Shown piece after piece: positions 37,754-50,732 of a DNA stretch of 64,000 nt. A program made the position numbers and the translations under genes. Numbering within the stretch: position 1 is the first letter of the stretch; each line of letters opens with the position of its first letter. Source of the DNA: Ichthyophthirius multifiliis (Eukaryota > Ciliophora > Oligohymenophorea > Hymenostomatida); assembly GCF_000220395.1 (NCBI RefSeq), contig NW_004086187.1, positions 1-64,000 on the forward strand, written 5' to 3'. The notes below the pieces were generated by a model. That model did no database searches. It saw only the letters and a program-made list of their open reading frames with translations, and was not told the origin of the DNA.

Positions 37754-38688
37754 ATTTATTAATATTTTATATATTTTAAAATATTTTTAGATTATTTTTA
37801 ATATTATTATTAATATATATTTATTTTAGTAATTAATTTTCTAAGAAAAAAAAAAAAAAAAAAAATAATTATTAAAAATAGGAATTATAAGCTTAATTAG
37901 TTAATCATAAAACCTCCAATTTATAATTTTTTTTAATTTTATTTGAAATTCTTTTGAAAATATTCATTTTTTTGTATTTTAAAAAATTAATATAATAAAA
38001 AAAAATTAATATATATTTATTATTAATTAAATTTATATTATTTTTAAACATATAATTTATTAATTTATAAAAGTTAAAACAAAAACATATTTACGCCTTT
38101 ATATCACAAAAATACCAAATTATTCTTTATATCACAAAAATACCAAATTATTTTGTGATTAATGATAATTTATATATTCGTAAATCTAAATAAAATATAA
38201 AATTATAATTTAGTATTCAATAAAATAAAATTTAATAACAATTGTAATCCCTATAATAAATATATAATTTCATTTATATAATAGTATTTAAATAATTTTT
38301 TTTAAAAATTATATTTATTATCAGTATTATTAATGATAATAATATTTTTTTACGATAAAAATAATTAACCGCAAGTTTAAAAATTTATAATAAAAAATTG
38401 GTTTTGATTATCTTATTCCTTAAAATCTAATTTTTTATTTTTTTTATTAGTGATAAGAGAATATACAGGATTTAAAATAAATATTTTTAATATATTTAAA
38501 TTTGGATATAATAATAATTTTATTAAAAATATTATAAAATAAACTCAAATAAAAATAAATATGTAAAAAAATATATATATTTAGAATAAATATGCATTTA
38601 TATATAAAAAAAATTATTATTATTTAATTAATTAGTTTTAAATGCCATATATAATCTATTTAATTATATGAATATAATAAATTATGGT
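37754..38688. other. AT-rich spacer with a tandem repeat
   Basis: Holds an A-tract at about 37844-37865 and the 28-bp duplication listed separately. No gene seen. Confidence 0.5.
38097..38152. repeat. Perfect tandem duplication, two 28-bp units
   Basis: Two identical adjacent copies of a 28-bp unit beginning CTTTATATCACAAAAATACC. The unit is less AT-rich than the spacer and contains TCACAAAA; TTTTGTGA just after the second copy makes an inverted match to it. Intergenic, between convergent genes. Confidence 0.9.
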
Positions 38689-39405
38689 TCATTTGATAAC
38701 TACATTATTTATAGGTATTTATTAATTATAATTATATAACATAGGCTATTGTTAATACATTGGTTACTATTAATATACAGGCTGTTATAAATATGCAGGC
38801 TATTATTAATATACATTCTAATTATAAAAAGGCTATTAGTTATTTTAACGTATATGCAATTATTATTAATAATTATTATTTAAATTAAATTGATTATTAT
38901 TTTACATCGGTTATTAAGTATTCGTAAATTGGATACCCTAAAAACCAATTCTTTGTTTTAGTTTTTTCATTTTATTTCTTTAATAACATTTCCATATAAT
39001 AAAAACAAGAATCCCGCCACCAAAAACAGAGCAAACAATAACAACAATTATAATTGTTCTATTTTATTTACAGTTATCATATTCACTTCCTGCTTATTTT
39101 TTTAAGCAATCAAACCTATTATCGCTTATATCATCTATTTCACTTCTCGAAAAACTAGATATTTTACTTAAACAAGTTACTAAGCAATCATACATGTTAC
39201 AATATGAGTCATATTTATCCCAACATGAACTATTACTTTTATAACAAGTATTATATTTATATCCTGAATCAAATATATTAAGAACTATATATTCTGCATC
39301 TTATTAAGTAGATTTATTGTCTTATAGACATTAATCGTATATTTAAAAATCATCTTAGATAGTTATTTATAAAAGAAAAATTATAATCACTAATTTTAAT
39401 GACAT
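38689..39405 (-). CDS. Type I membrane protein with QQPxY repeat tail, 238 aa
   Basis: Single exon, ATG 39403-39405 to TGA 38689-38691. Signal peptide MSLKLVIIIFLLQITIQ, then an ectodomain of about 105 residues with seven Cys (including CYKSNSSCWDKYDSYCNMYD). A Gly-rich transmembrane helix follows (IIIVVIVCSVFGGGILVFII), ending in a basic stop-transfer segment (WKCYQRNKMKKLKQR). The cytosolic tail is Gln/Asn-rich and carries spaced PxY motifs: QQPFYN, QQPAYL, QQPVYQ and QQPMYQ. Such PxY arrays resemble WW-domain ligands or ciliate trafficking signals, but that is speculation. No family recognised; architecture suggests a surface or secretory-pathway receptor-like protein. Confidence 0.8.
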
Positions 39406-39716
39406 TAAATTAAATTTTTTTTTTTTTTTTTCCTAATTTTTTTATTAAAAATAAATTATAAAAATTGAAAAAAAATTAAAATAGATAAATAAACCAAAAT
39501 ATATATTTATTATGGTTATATAAAAAAATTATAAAAATTATTAGTTAAATATATAGTTTTTTTATTATAATTCTCTTATTTTTATAAATTTATTAAATTA
39601 TACTAGATTAATTAATTACACAAAATAAATTATAATATAAAATACATTAATATTTTAATAAATATTTTATTATTATAATAAATTAATTTTTAGAGATTAT
39701 ATAATTAATATTTCTT
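39406..39716. other. AT-rich spacer
   Basis: A/T tracts with a T-run near 39416-39430; nothing else seen. Confidence 0.5.
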
Positions 39717-40611
39717 TCAATCATAAAAAAGATTGTTTTTATATACAGAATAGAAGTTACTTTTTTCATGTAAAATATTATCACAAAAATCTTCTTCATA
39801 AAAATGTTTTTTAATATTAGAATTTATATCCAAATAGTCATAAAAGCATTATTTTTTTAGAGATGATTATTCCAATTATACTTTTATATTAGAATTATAC
39901 GTAAGTTAGGAAAAAGGAGATATTTATAAGCATTTCTCACCTTCATTTTCACATACTTGCATTTATTCTGGACTATAAAATTAGTTTACTTTTACTTTTA
40001 CTTTTCTTTATTTTATTTTTATTTTTATTCCTATTCTTCCATTTTAGTATCTATAAAAATTAAAAAATTATTAAAATAATTTTTATTATATATGTTATAC
40101 TTATTTTTTGCATTTTTATTTTTAAGTCTTCGAATGGAAGTCCTTTTAAGCTAAATTCAGGATCTATTTTGGCAACTTCATCATATATATTAACTTTATT
40201 ATTATTTACTATATTATTATAAACTTCTTTTTCTTAAGTTTAAGCTAGGATTTATATTAAGTTAGATTAGCTATAAGGCAGAATTTTTACTAAATTATCA
40301 ATTTAACTCAATGTTAAATTCTTTGAAGTCATTAATTTTAAATTCAAAGTAGGAAAATATTAAGATATTATTCTTAATAAAGGATCAGTATATATAACTT
40401 TTTTTATTTTCTAAGTTTTTTATGGTAATTTTTAGATTATTTTCTAATTATTTGTAGTGTTTATATTTTCATCTGTATATATAAATAAGTTTTTTTTTTG
40501 TTATTTTTTTAATGGAAGATTTTCAAGTTTTTTTATATTTTTAAGCTTTTTAATTTAGTTATGATTATTTAAACATTAAAATCTTAATTACTATTATTAA
40601 TAATTGAACAT
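39717..40611 (-). CDS. Hypothetical protein, 271 aa, three exons
   Basis: Minus-strand exons 40611-40101, 40050-40002 and 39972-39717 (introns 50 and 29 nt) sum to 816 nt, 271 aa. The N-terminus is basic (IKKLKNIKKLENLPLKKQQKK). A more ordered middle (VIYTDPLLRIISQYFPTLNL and VNIYDEVAKIDPEFSLKGLP) leads to a Glu/Gln/Lys repeat at the second exon. The last exon is Cys- and acidic-rich (VCENEGEKCLQISPF; CFYDYLDINSNIKKHFYEED). No membrane segment and no known domain. The splice choices are supported because only the spliced frame gives this ordered C-terminal exon. The 29-nt intron sits in a GTAAAA repeat, so its exact donor could shift by 6 nt without changing the frame. Confidence 0.65.
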
Positions 40612-40935
40612 TTTAATTTTTATAGTTATTTTTTTTATTTTATTTATTTTTATGTTTTTAATTTAATATTTTTTATTTCTTTAATTATTTTTTTAAATTT
40701 ATTTAATTTTTTTTAAATTTAAATTTTTTAAAAAATATAAATTACGTTAAAAACTTAAATTGAAAAATATTATAAAAATGAAATTAAAATGTTTTTTTTT
40801 AATAATTATTTTTTATAGACGATTTAATATAATTGAATAAGACAAAAGTTATAAAAAAAATGTTAGTAACTTTAAATATGATTTTTATATTATTTCATAG
40901 TTTAAAATATATATAAAAAATATAACATATGAAAA

Positions 40936-40967
40936 CTATATATATATACATATATATATATATATAA

Positions 40968-41009
<42 letters not shown>
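40936..41009. repeat. (AT)n microsatellite
   Basis: About 74 bp of nearly pure TA dinucleotide with three short interruptions. It can form a hairpin or cruciform; no gene overlaps it. Confidence 0.9.
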
Positions 41010-41012
<3 letters not shown>

Positions 41013-41576
41013 TTATTTAATAAGTTAAAAAATTATTCATAAACAAAAATTTAAATATTAAAAATTGTGATTATGTTTTAATTTATTTTTTTTTCTTATA
41101 GTTTATATTAGAATGATTATATATAAAAGATAATATTTTTAATGATATTTAGATTAACTAAGAATAAATAAGAGATTACCCTCCAAATTTTGTGAATTAA
41201 TCTATTATTTTCTTATAATTTTTATAATTATTAATTAAATATAAAAAAATAAATATAAAAGTAAAATTGTGCATTTTTTAGGGTTTAAATATTTTTAATT
41301 TTTTTTTTAATTTTGATAACGAAAAATTATTATAAATACATATAATTTATTTTTAATTTAATTTTATTTAAAATATAAATAATAAATATTATTTTTATAT
41401 AATGCAAATAATAATATTTATCAAAAAATGTATATTATTAATTTTAGATTTACACAAAATAAAAAAATAATATATAAATTATATATTTTATATAGAAATA
41501 TAAATAAAAAATATATTTATCTTATTTTAAAAATATATTTTTATATTATTAATTATTTCAAAATATTTAAATTTAT

Positions 41577-41590
41577 AAAAAAAAGTAAAA
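41577..41590 (-). terminator. RNA polymerase III termination tract of the 5S gene
   Basis: Directly downstream of the 5S RNA 3' end on the minus strand the sequence is TTTTACTTTTTTTT-like: a run of four T followed by a longer run. Pol III terminates in T runs of four or more, so this is the expected stop. Confidence 0.75.
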
Positions 41591-41710
41591 AGGCTATCGA
41601 CACTCGGACTTCCCAAGCGGTCCCCCACCTTAGTACTAACCGAGCCTTAAGGCGCTTAACTTCGGAGTTCGAATGGGATCCGGTGTGTTCACCTTAGTAT
41701 GGCCGATAAC
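41591..41710 (-). rRNA. 5S ribosomal RNA
   Basis: A 120-nt island of normal GC content in an A/T background. Read on the minus strand it begins GTTATCGGCCATACTAAGGT and ends GTGTCGATAGCCT, so the 5' and 3' ends pair to form helix I. It carries the conserved eukaryotic loop sequences CCCATTCGAACTCCGAAGTTAAGC (split here: CCCATTCGAACTCC then GAAGTTAAGC) and GGGGGACCGCTTGGGAAGTC, including the internal control region bound by TFIIIA. The sequence matches my memory of Tetrahymena 5S almost throughout. Only one copy is seen in the window. The gene lies between two AT-rich spacers, 900 bp downstream of an orphan gene. Confidence 0.97.
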
Positions 41711-42609
41711 AAAATAAATATATTCTATTGAATATTTATATATAGTAATGCATAAAATTAAGATAAAAAGATTGTAAAAAAATTAGAAATTATTTTCTTT
41801 TATTTTAAAAAAATATTTTATGTAATAACTTAAATTATGAATATAATTATGATATATAAAATTAAATAACAATAATTGTTTTATAATATAAAAATTCAAG
41901 TTAAAATAATTTAATTTATAAAATTTGTATTATATTTATATAAAAATTAAGTATTTCATTTTTTTTAAAATAATATCAATCTTTTTATTTTATTTATTTG
42001 ATATAAATTAATAATATTACCTATTATAAAACAGGAAAATATAAAAAAGATAAAATAGTCTAATTAAAATATATAAAAATAAATTAATAATAATTATAAA
42101 AATAAAAATTAAATTTAAATTTAAATTTATTTATATATAATTAATATAAATATATATATTAAATAAAAAATTGACAATTTAAAAGAAAAAAAATAAAAAA
42201 AAATATACATAATTATTAAATATTAAAAATATAAAAAAAAATGAATATAAATTTATAAAAAAAAAATTATTAGATAAAAAATTAAATTAAATTAAATTAA
42301 ATTAAATTAAATTAAATTAAATTAAATATATATTTTATTAAATATAATAATAAAATATTTTTTTTAATAAGTTCTTTTGTTTTCTATTACTCTAATAATT
42401 ATTTTTAATATTTTTTTATATTTATATAAGTTTTTTTTTGGAATTCAACCTACTATTAATTAATAACATTTTAGATTTTAATTTATACTACAAATAATAA
42501 ATATTTTGTAATTTTTAATTCTTTCAATAACTATATATTCTAATTATAAGTTATTAAATATTGTTAATAAAGAATATAATATTTTTTAAAAAAGAATTTT
42601 TTTTAATTT
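41711..42609. other. AT-rich spacer with pentanucleotide repeat
   Basis: Upstream flank of the 5S gene and an ATTAA repeat (listed separately). No gene seen. Confidence 0.5.
42281..42327. repeat. (ATTAA)n pentanucleotide repeat, about 9 units
   Basis: Perfect tandem array of ATTAA, followed by TATATATTTTATT. Intergenic, about 280 bp downstream of the stop of the next minus-strand gene. Confidence 0.93.
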
Positions 42610-43017
42610 TCAATAAGTTTTTTCATTTTAAATGTCAATTTTTTAATTCTTAATAAACTTAAATTGCCTTACTAATCTTATAATACTTTAATAATATAAT
42701 TTTTAAGGATAAGAATTTTATATTTCGATTAATTTTATCTTTTTTATAAATGCTTTATTAATTAAATTTTTTATATTATAACTGAATTCTCTTAATAAAT
42801 AATCAAATAAAAGAATATTTTTTATATTACCTTTACTTTTTTCAATTTTTTATCTAACATTGATTGATATATTATTGTTAATCTTTTATTTATTTTAATT
42901 TTAAAGTTCTAATATAATTTTATTTGGAGTTATTTATTTAATTTCTACTTTTTTTTTAATTATTTTTGCATTACCTTTTTTATGTTTTAGATATATATAT
43001 ACATTATATTTAAACAT
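42610..43017 (-). CDS. Small basic hypothetical protein, 135 aa
   Basis: One intact minus-strand frame, ATG 43015-43017 to TGA 42610-42612, 136 codons. The protein is highly basic: MFKYNVYIYLKHKKGNAKII at the start, a middle with NILLFDYLLREFSYNIKNLI, and an end with PQKLYYQSIIRLVRQFKFIK. The LYYQSIIRLVRQF segment is reminiscent of LYR-motif mitochondrial proteins, and the basic N-terminus would suit mitochondria. The motif is not at its usual place, so I treat this as a hint only. The frame is clearly better than its two neighbours in residue balance, which supports a real gene despite a base composition close to that of spacer. Confidence 0.55.
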
Positions 43018-43426
43018 ATTTTTATTTTTTTTATATTATTAATTTTTTAAAATATAATCAAATAAATATATTTACAAAATATTTATTCTTAACAATTTTT
43101 ATTATTATAAGTTTATATATTCAAAAGATTTAATAAATAAATAATATTTAATATAATATAAAAAAATAATAAATAATTAAATTATTTTTCATTTTATAAT
43201 TATTAAATAAAAAAAAATAGTAATATTCAATTTATGTAAATAATAAATATAAATTAATAATATTAAATTAACATTTAAAGAGTACTTAATACTTATAAAA
43301 TAAATTAATATTAAAAAATAAAAATATTTAAAAGAATTACTTTAATTATACAGAGAAATCAAAAATAATTAATTAAATTATAGAAAAAAATAATCGGAAA
43401 AATATTATTAAAAAAAATAAAAAAAA
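43018..43426. other. AT-rich intergenic region between divergent genes
   Basis: Presumed promoter region of the small basic protein gene and the ACP gene; only A/T tracts. Confidence 0.5.
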
Positions 43427-43872
43427 ATGTTTAGATAAATTTTTAATTTAAAAAAAATAATTAATTTAAATTAATAAAACATATTTAAATTTGCATCTAA
43501 AGAAATTAAAGCTTCAAAAGGTACATAAGGATAAAAAAAAGATATTACATAATATGTCGATGGATAAATAGTTAACCGTACATAAATAACTTTGAAAAAA
43601 AAGAAGATATTGAAAGTTATGTTATTAAAATAGTTAAAAATTACTTCAGAACAACGAATAAATAAGCAGTAAATCTTGAATCAAATTTATCCGAACATGG
43701 ATTAGATGAATTCGATTCGATAGAACTTTCTATGATAATTGAAGAAGACCTTGGCTATGTAATTTCTGCAGAAACATTACCAGTACTAAATAAAATAAAG
43801 CATTTTGTCAACTATATTCATCACGTTGAATAATTTAAATAAGAAAATAATGGAAAGGCACCACTTGCTTGA
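43427..43872 (+). CDS. Mitochondrial acyl carrier protein (NDUFAB1-type)
   Basis: Carrier of acyl chains in mitochondrial type II fatty acid synthesis, and usually a complex I and Fe-S assembly partner. Exons 43427-43577 and 43604-43872 (26-nt intron) give 420 nt, 139 aa. The N-terminus MFRQIFNLKKIINLNQQNIF is a plausible matrix-targeting presequence. The carrier domain runs from about residue 52: IESYVIKIVKNYF, SNLSEHGLDEFDSIELSMII. The Ser of DSIE is the phosphopantetheine attachment site (DSL/DSI motif), followed by EEDLGYVISAETLP. The 26-nt intron is my choice because it alone restores the carrier frame with GT-AG ends; a homopolymer indel in the A-run near 43595 is the alternative. It ends NNGKAPLA at TGA 43870-43872. 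Confidence 0.85.
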
Positions 43873-44490
43873 TTTAAAAAAGATTTATAAAAAAAAATTA
43901 TAATAATTTTTAATATTATTATTTATAAATATATTAATAAAATAAAAAATTATATATTAAATAAAAATATATTTGAAAACATAAATTAGTTATGAATATT
44001 AAAAATAAATATATTATATAGTTTTTAATTATATTTTAAAAAAATATATTTATGTTGATTTGTATAAAAAATCTTACAAAAAATTCATATTTACTAATTG
44101 TATATATAATTTAGAAAAATTATATATAATAAAATATATATTTAAAAATGTATATCATAAACATTAAGTATAAAAAATATAAATTAAAATAGTATTAATG
44201 AGAAAAATTAAACTATTAAAAAAAAAATTATACTAAAAAATCAGGAAATTAAAATAAAATAAAATAAAATATAGAAATAATATATATTATTGATAAAAAA
44301 AAAGACAAGAATATTCATTTTTAAATGATGTTTAATTTTTATTTTAATATAAAAAGTATAAAAAAAATAAAATATTTTTGTTTATAAAAAAAATATAAAT
44401 ATAAATATAAATATAAATATAAATATAAATATAAATATAAATTAATATAGTATAAATATAAAGAATAAATATTTTTTACAATCTAAAAAA
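43873..44490. other. AT-rich spacer with hexanucleotide repeat
   Basis: Holds the ATAAAT repeat listed separately just upstream of the Rrp12 start; otherwise A/T tracts. Confidence 0.5.
44391..44442. repeat. (ATAAAT)n hexanucleotide repeat, about 8 units
   Basis: Perfect or near-perfect array of ATAAAT ending 50 bp upstream of the Rrp12 ATG, so it lies in the probable promoter or 5' UTR. Confidence 0.9.
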
Positions 44491-47400
44491 ATGGAATCAG
44501 AAACTATTATTACTTATTTACTTAATTTAACTTAGTAAAAAGATTTAAATCTATATAAAAATTCTTATTTAATTATTAAGAGTATTGAAGAAACATTAAA
44601 AGTATAAAAAAAATATTTACAATTTTATTTTATTTTTAATATAGTTAAAAAATCTTTTAGATGATAAAACATAATCTACATCAATTTTTAGTTCTGTATT
44701 TTCTCTTTTATTAAAATATTCAGATAAATCTTTTGAATAATAAGAAAGTTTATTGTTTTTATTAAATAAGATATTACCAAAGTTAAATGTATCTATAACC
44801 ATTCGCTTTTATGAATAGCTTTAAGAACTTATGTTTTAACTCTTAAATTAAAATTAGAAATCATTTTTAACATAAAAATTTGTATTTGGCATTCTAATTT
44901 AGTTATTACAAATTTTGCCATAAATAACTTCCAATAATTAAATATTATAAAAATTAATCGAAGGAATATTATATGAAAATTTAGAAATTCGTAAAGATAT
45001 TTGGAAAGGTTTATATACTATAATAAACTAGAAGTTATCATAAAAGTAATTAATATCAAATATGATTTCTAAATTTTGCACAGATACATTATTAGATCCT
45101 TTAGACGAAGAAAATGGAATTAAAATAACTGGATTTTTAATTAATATGATAGACATATTACCTATAAGCAACCTAAATGATATAGCTTATTCATTATTAA
45201 GAAAATTATAATTAAGTGCAAATACTAATTTATAAGTACACATATATTTAGCGATTGAATAAATAATGAAATAAAGGAATATCGCTTATGAAAACTGTGA
45301 AACATTAATAAATGAACTTATTAATATATAACCTTCATTACATGAAAATGATAAATTAGTAATTTCTTATTCTTAATGTATAGTTTAGACTCTTATTTAA
45401 ATGAATGAATAGAATTGGAGAGAAAGCAATAAATTTATTCCGACTTGTATTTCTATTTTATAAGAAATGCTTCTCAGTGAAAATAGAAAAATTTATATTT
45501 TTGCTTAGTAGTAAATTGAACTGGTTATTATTAGTACTATAAATAGCAATTTCTACTCTGAAAATAAAAATCTAGAAGAACAACAAGGTATTGAAGTTAT
45601 CGAAAATTTAAATGTTGATAATAATGAATAATAGAAAACTATCTTTTAAAAAATCACTGCTATTTTATAACATCTTCTATCTTCTAGATTTGAATAAAGA
45701 TAAGCTTAGGCGTTAGCTATTTTAGGTACTTTTTTCTAAAAAATAGAATCTATAGAGCATGCTGAATAAATAATAGAAGAACTAGTATAATCAAGAAGAG
45801 AAAGACCCCCTTAAAATTTTGAAAAATGTTTTTCAAAATTGATAACTAAAATAGGTGCTAGTCAAATCGTTAAAAAATTTTAATTTAAAAGTGAGAATTT
45901 GAATCCTTTAGATGATTTATTTGAAGAATAAAGCAATTTCTGGATGCTTCCTTTATTTTTAAAATACACTAAAAATTAATAAATTGAAGATTTCTTTACG
46001 TATTTCATCCCACATATTTCTTTTATTTCTACAAATAAACTCAATATTTAAGAATATAATTAAATATCTAATCCTTAATAAAGAGTTTGGTTATCCCTTT
46101 TCTTATAGTTATGGGATTCTTTCCCTAAATTTAACATTGTCTTTGGAAATAAAGGATTTAGTGCTTTTGAAAATATTATAGATAATATCGGAAGTTAACT
46201 AAATGATTCTTTTCCTCATTTTAACTCAGTTTTGAAAGGTCTTTAGTAAAGTTTAAGCTTTATATAAAAAACTTAAACCCCTAATGATTTTAAAAATTAA
46301 GTAGGCTAGAAATGTTAATAAATAATAAAGACACTTCACAATATATTAAATCCTTAAAAAGCTTAAAGCAAACTGATATTGAAAACAATTACTTCGGCAA
46401 GTATGTTAGCCCCTTAAGAATATTTAAAAAACGCATTCAATCATAATGTTAAAAAACTCATAGAAAACAAAGTTGAGAAAAGCAAGCTTCCTTAAATAAT
46501 AAAAACTTTTGATATGTTAAATGCTGTAAGTACTTCTTTAGATTTCAAAAATGATAGATGGGAACTGTCTATGAAATTAATAAGTATTTTCTTAGATGAA
46601 AATAATATTTTATAAAAAAAGGCTTATAAATTTTTGAATTCTATTATGAACAAAGTACATTATACATTCCTTCCTTAAGTCATGAAAATTATTTAAGATA
46701 AATAAGCTACTTAAACATCTGCAAGACCGGCTCGTCTAATAACTATAAATTAAATTTGGAATTTGTCAAAATTTGATGATGAAAATAATAATTAAATTGA
46801 TACTATTGCTGAATTTATTTAAATTTTCCTTCCTGAGTTAATTGTTGGGTGTAGAGATTCTAATATCAGATCAAGAAAGCTTGTAATTGATATATTTAAA
46901 AAAATAGGTAATAAAATGATTAAATTAAATATGTTTAATGATTTTGTTTCTATGATTTCAGCTGGTTTAGGTGCTGTAAGTAGCTTGATGAAAGCTGATA
47001 GTATTGTTGCTATTGGAAGTTTACTTAATATGTTTGGAAAATAAGTTGACCATATTTTTATTAGATAAGTTAATAGTATTATTTTGTTGCTTTTGAAAGA
47101 ATAAAATAAAGAAATATTCAAGGCAATTCTTGTCTATTTAAAAAAATATATGAAGGTGTTGCTAAAAAGTGAATTAGAAGGAGATTTGGCAGAAATTTTA
47201 AAAAACATTTTTAATGTCGATTAAGAAATAAGAGATAAATATAGAACATTAATAAAATAAATTGTACATAGATTAGTTAAAAAGTTCAAATAAAATATTG
47301 TCGAAAAATATATTCCAGAAGAACATTTAAAGATTATTAAAGCAGTTTTAAAAGAAGAAAAGAATTTAAAAAATAAAAAACTTAAACTAAAAATTCTTAA

Positions 47401-48073
47401 AAAAGAAAATTTAAAATATAAATTATTAAAAAAAAGTAAAGATGCTGTTTCTTAAAAAAAAGACAATATTGAAGAAGAAAAGAACAAAGAAGATAAAAAT
47501 CTGCTCCTTAAATATGATAAAGAGGAATAATAATTCCATTTTGTAGAAAATAATAACTTAAAGAAAATTAAGCTTAAACTGAAATAGAAAAATGAAGAAA
47601 ATGATGTTGAATATTTGAAAGGAAAAATTATCGTAAATGAACCTATATAAGATATTACAGGTAAAAAAAGGAGAAGAGAAAATTAATACCAAACATATGA
47701 TTCAATTTTATAAGAGGAAAGAGAAATCAACTAAGAAAATACTATCAACATAAGAGAAGCTAGCAAAAATGTTAATTAAAAAAATAACTTTGTGCATAAT
47801 ATTAAAGAGTCGGGTGATACTTATAAAGCTAAAGGTGATACTGGAGGTGATGTTATTAAAAAAGGAAAACCTGATCCTTATGCTTTTATTTAATTAAATC
47901 CTAAGGTATTTTTAAAATATATAATATATATAAATTTTCTTAATTTGTTTATTTATTTTTAAATAAAATAGGCTTTAAATAAAAGACATTAAAAAAAAGC
48001 TTTTAAGGCATTCGATATGATTATGAATAAAAATACATAGTAGTTGTAAGGAAGTAAAAAAGTTAAATAATGA
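44491..48073 (+). CDS. RRP12: Rrp12, ribosomal RNA-processing HEAT-repeat protein
   Basis: Exports and matures pre-40S and pre-60S particles in other eukaryotes. Exons 44491-44601, 44645-47905, 47972-48073; 3474 nt, 1157 aa, close to the 1,200-1,300 aa usual for the family. The body is a long alpha-helical HEAT-like array, with the NUC173 region around residues 360-560. The C-terminus is diagnostic: after a Lys-rich stretch and GKKRRRENQYQTYDSI come GDTYKAKGDTGGDVIKKGKP, DPYAFIQLNPK and LNKRHQKKAFKAFDMIMN. These match the conserved Rrp12 tail pattern (GDEYRSKKAGGDVKRKGKxxPYAYIPL). The second intron interrupts exactly this tail, and splicing it restores the motif. The 3261-nt middle exon has no in-frame TGA, strong evidence for the reassigned code. 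Confidence 0.92.
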
Positions 48074-48290
48074 AATATGATTAATAATATTTTAATAAAC
48101 AAAATATATAATTATTTTATTTTCAAAAAAATTATTTTAAATAAAATTATAAAAAAAAATATTATTAAAAAGAAAAAAAGATAAAATTATATGTCTTTCA
48201 AAATAAAAAAAATTATAATTATTTATTAGAAAATAAAAATTAATATATTTTTTAATTTAAAATTATATATATTTTATAAATAGTGAAAAA

Positions 48291-49167
48291 TCAATTTTAT
48301 TAATAGGCATCTTCTCTTCCAACGACAGTTTCTAAAAAATTCTATTAAATATATTTATTAAATAAAAAAAAAAAATTAAAAAAAAAATACTGAAGTTTCT
48401 TCATCTTCTCTTTAATTGCTTACATTTTCAGATAATATAGATAATAATCTAATAGATTCTGCATCATAAAGCATTTATTTGTTTACTATATGTAGTATAA
48501 TCCACTAAAAAAAAAATAAAATAAAATATATAAATATATAAATATATAAATATATAAATATATATATATATAAATATAATATATATATATTTTTATACTT
48601 ATTTTTTTTATATTTTAATTTTAATTTAATTTTTATTAAAATTTTTACTTTTAATTCTTTATTTTTATTATGTAAATAATTTCTTAATTAATGATATAAA
48701 TTAACCCCTGATATTTTTACATCGTTTGTAGCATTTTTTAATGCTGCTTATGCCTTGCTTATTTTTGTTTCTTATTTTTAACTTTCTGCATATAGCATTT
48801 CTTAATATTTATTATCCATAAACGTTTACTTTTTATCATATTCTTATAATGTTGCTTTCATTTCTTTTACTTCTTATAAATATGATTATAAAGAAGGTAA
48901 TACTTTAGTATCTAATAAATCTATAAACTCTTACTTTTTTGTCATTAATGTTTAATATTATTTCGATGTTTCATAAAATATTTATTTCATAGCATCTATA
49001 TATTCTTTTAATAATATTTTCTCTTATAAGTTTTTTTAAAAATTTTTATATGCCTATAACAAGTTTTTTTCTGCTTTTTAAATACAACTTATATCTAATT
49101 TTAATTATTAAAATATGCTTTCATCTTTATTTAAAATAGTTTTTATTTCAACTTATTAAATATTCAT
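48291..49167 (-). CDS. BAR-like coiled-coil protein, 227 aa
   Basis: Minus-strand exons 49167-48649, 48504-48391, 48341-48291 (introns 144 and 49 nt) give 684 nt, 227 aa. The protein is almost entirely helical with heptad Lys/Glu/Gln patterns, for example LDISCIQKAEKNLLQAYKNF and LPSLQSYLQEVKEMKATLQE. The last third reads SIRLLSILSENVSNQREDEE and ends VVGREDAYQQN. Length and helix periodicity resemble a BAR or sorting-nexin C-terminal module without a PX domain; no diagnostic motif, so the family is inferred. The first intron contains a TATAAA array (about 48530-48585). Divergent to no one: its 3' end faces the end of Rrp12, 217 bp away. Confidence 0.75.
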
Positions 49168-49381
49168 TTTATTTAATAACTATTGGAAAATAAATTATTA
49201 CAATTATTGAGTTATATAAATAATATAATTTTAAAAAACTCAGATATTTTTTAGTATTTAAATTATTGTTATTAATTAGAAAATAAAATTTAATTTAAAA
49301 TATTAAATACATATATTACAATTTAAAAGTTTCTTAATAATTAAATTTGTATTTTAAATAAAAAACTAAATATAATAAAAT

Positions 49382-50732
<1,351 letters not shown>

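Larger units (their letters stand above)
40612..41590. other. AT-rich spacer with (AT)n microsatellite
   Basis: Contains the (AT)n tract listed separately and A/T runs. A plus-strand frame that extends into the 5S gene (41428-41697) is spurious. Confidence 0.5.

Noticed and set aside
41428-41697. Plus-strand 89-codon frame crossing the 5S gene
   Set aside because: Its C-terminal part is only the complement of 5S rRNA; the rest is A/T noise.
46819-47121. Minus-strand 100-codon frame
   Set aside because: Antisense to the long Rrp12 exon, which has family motifs and correct phase.
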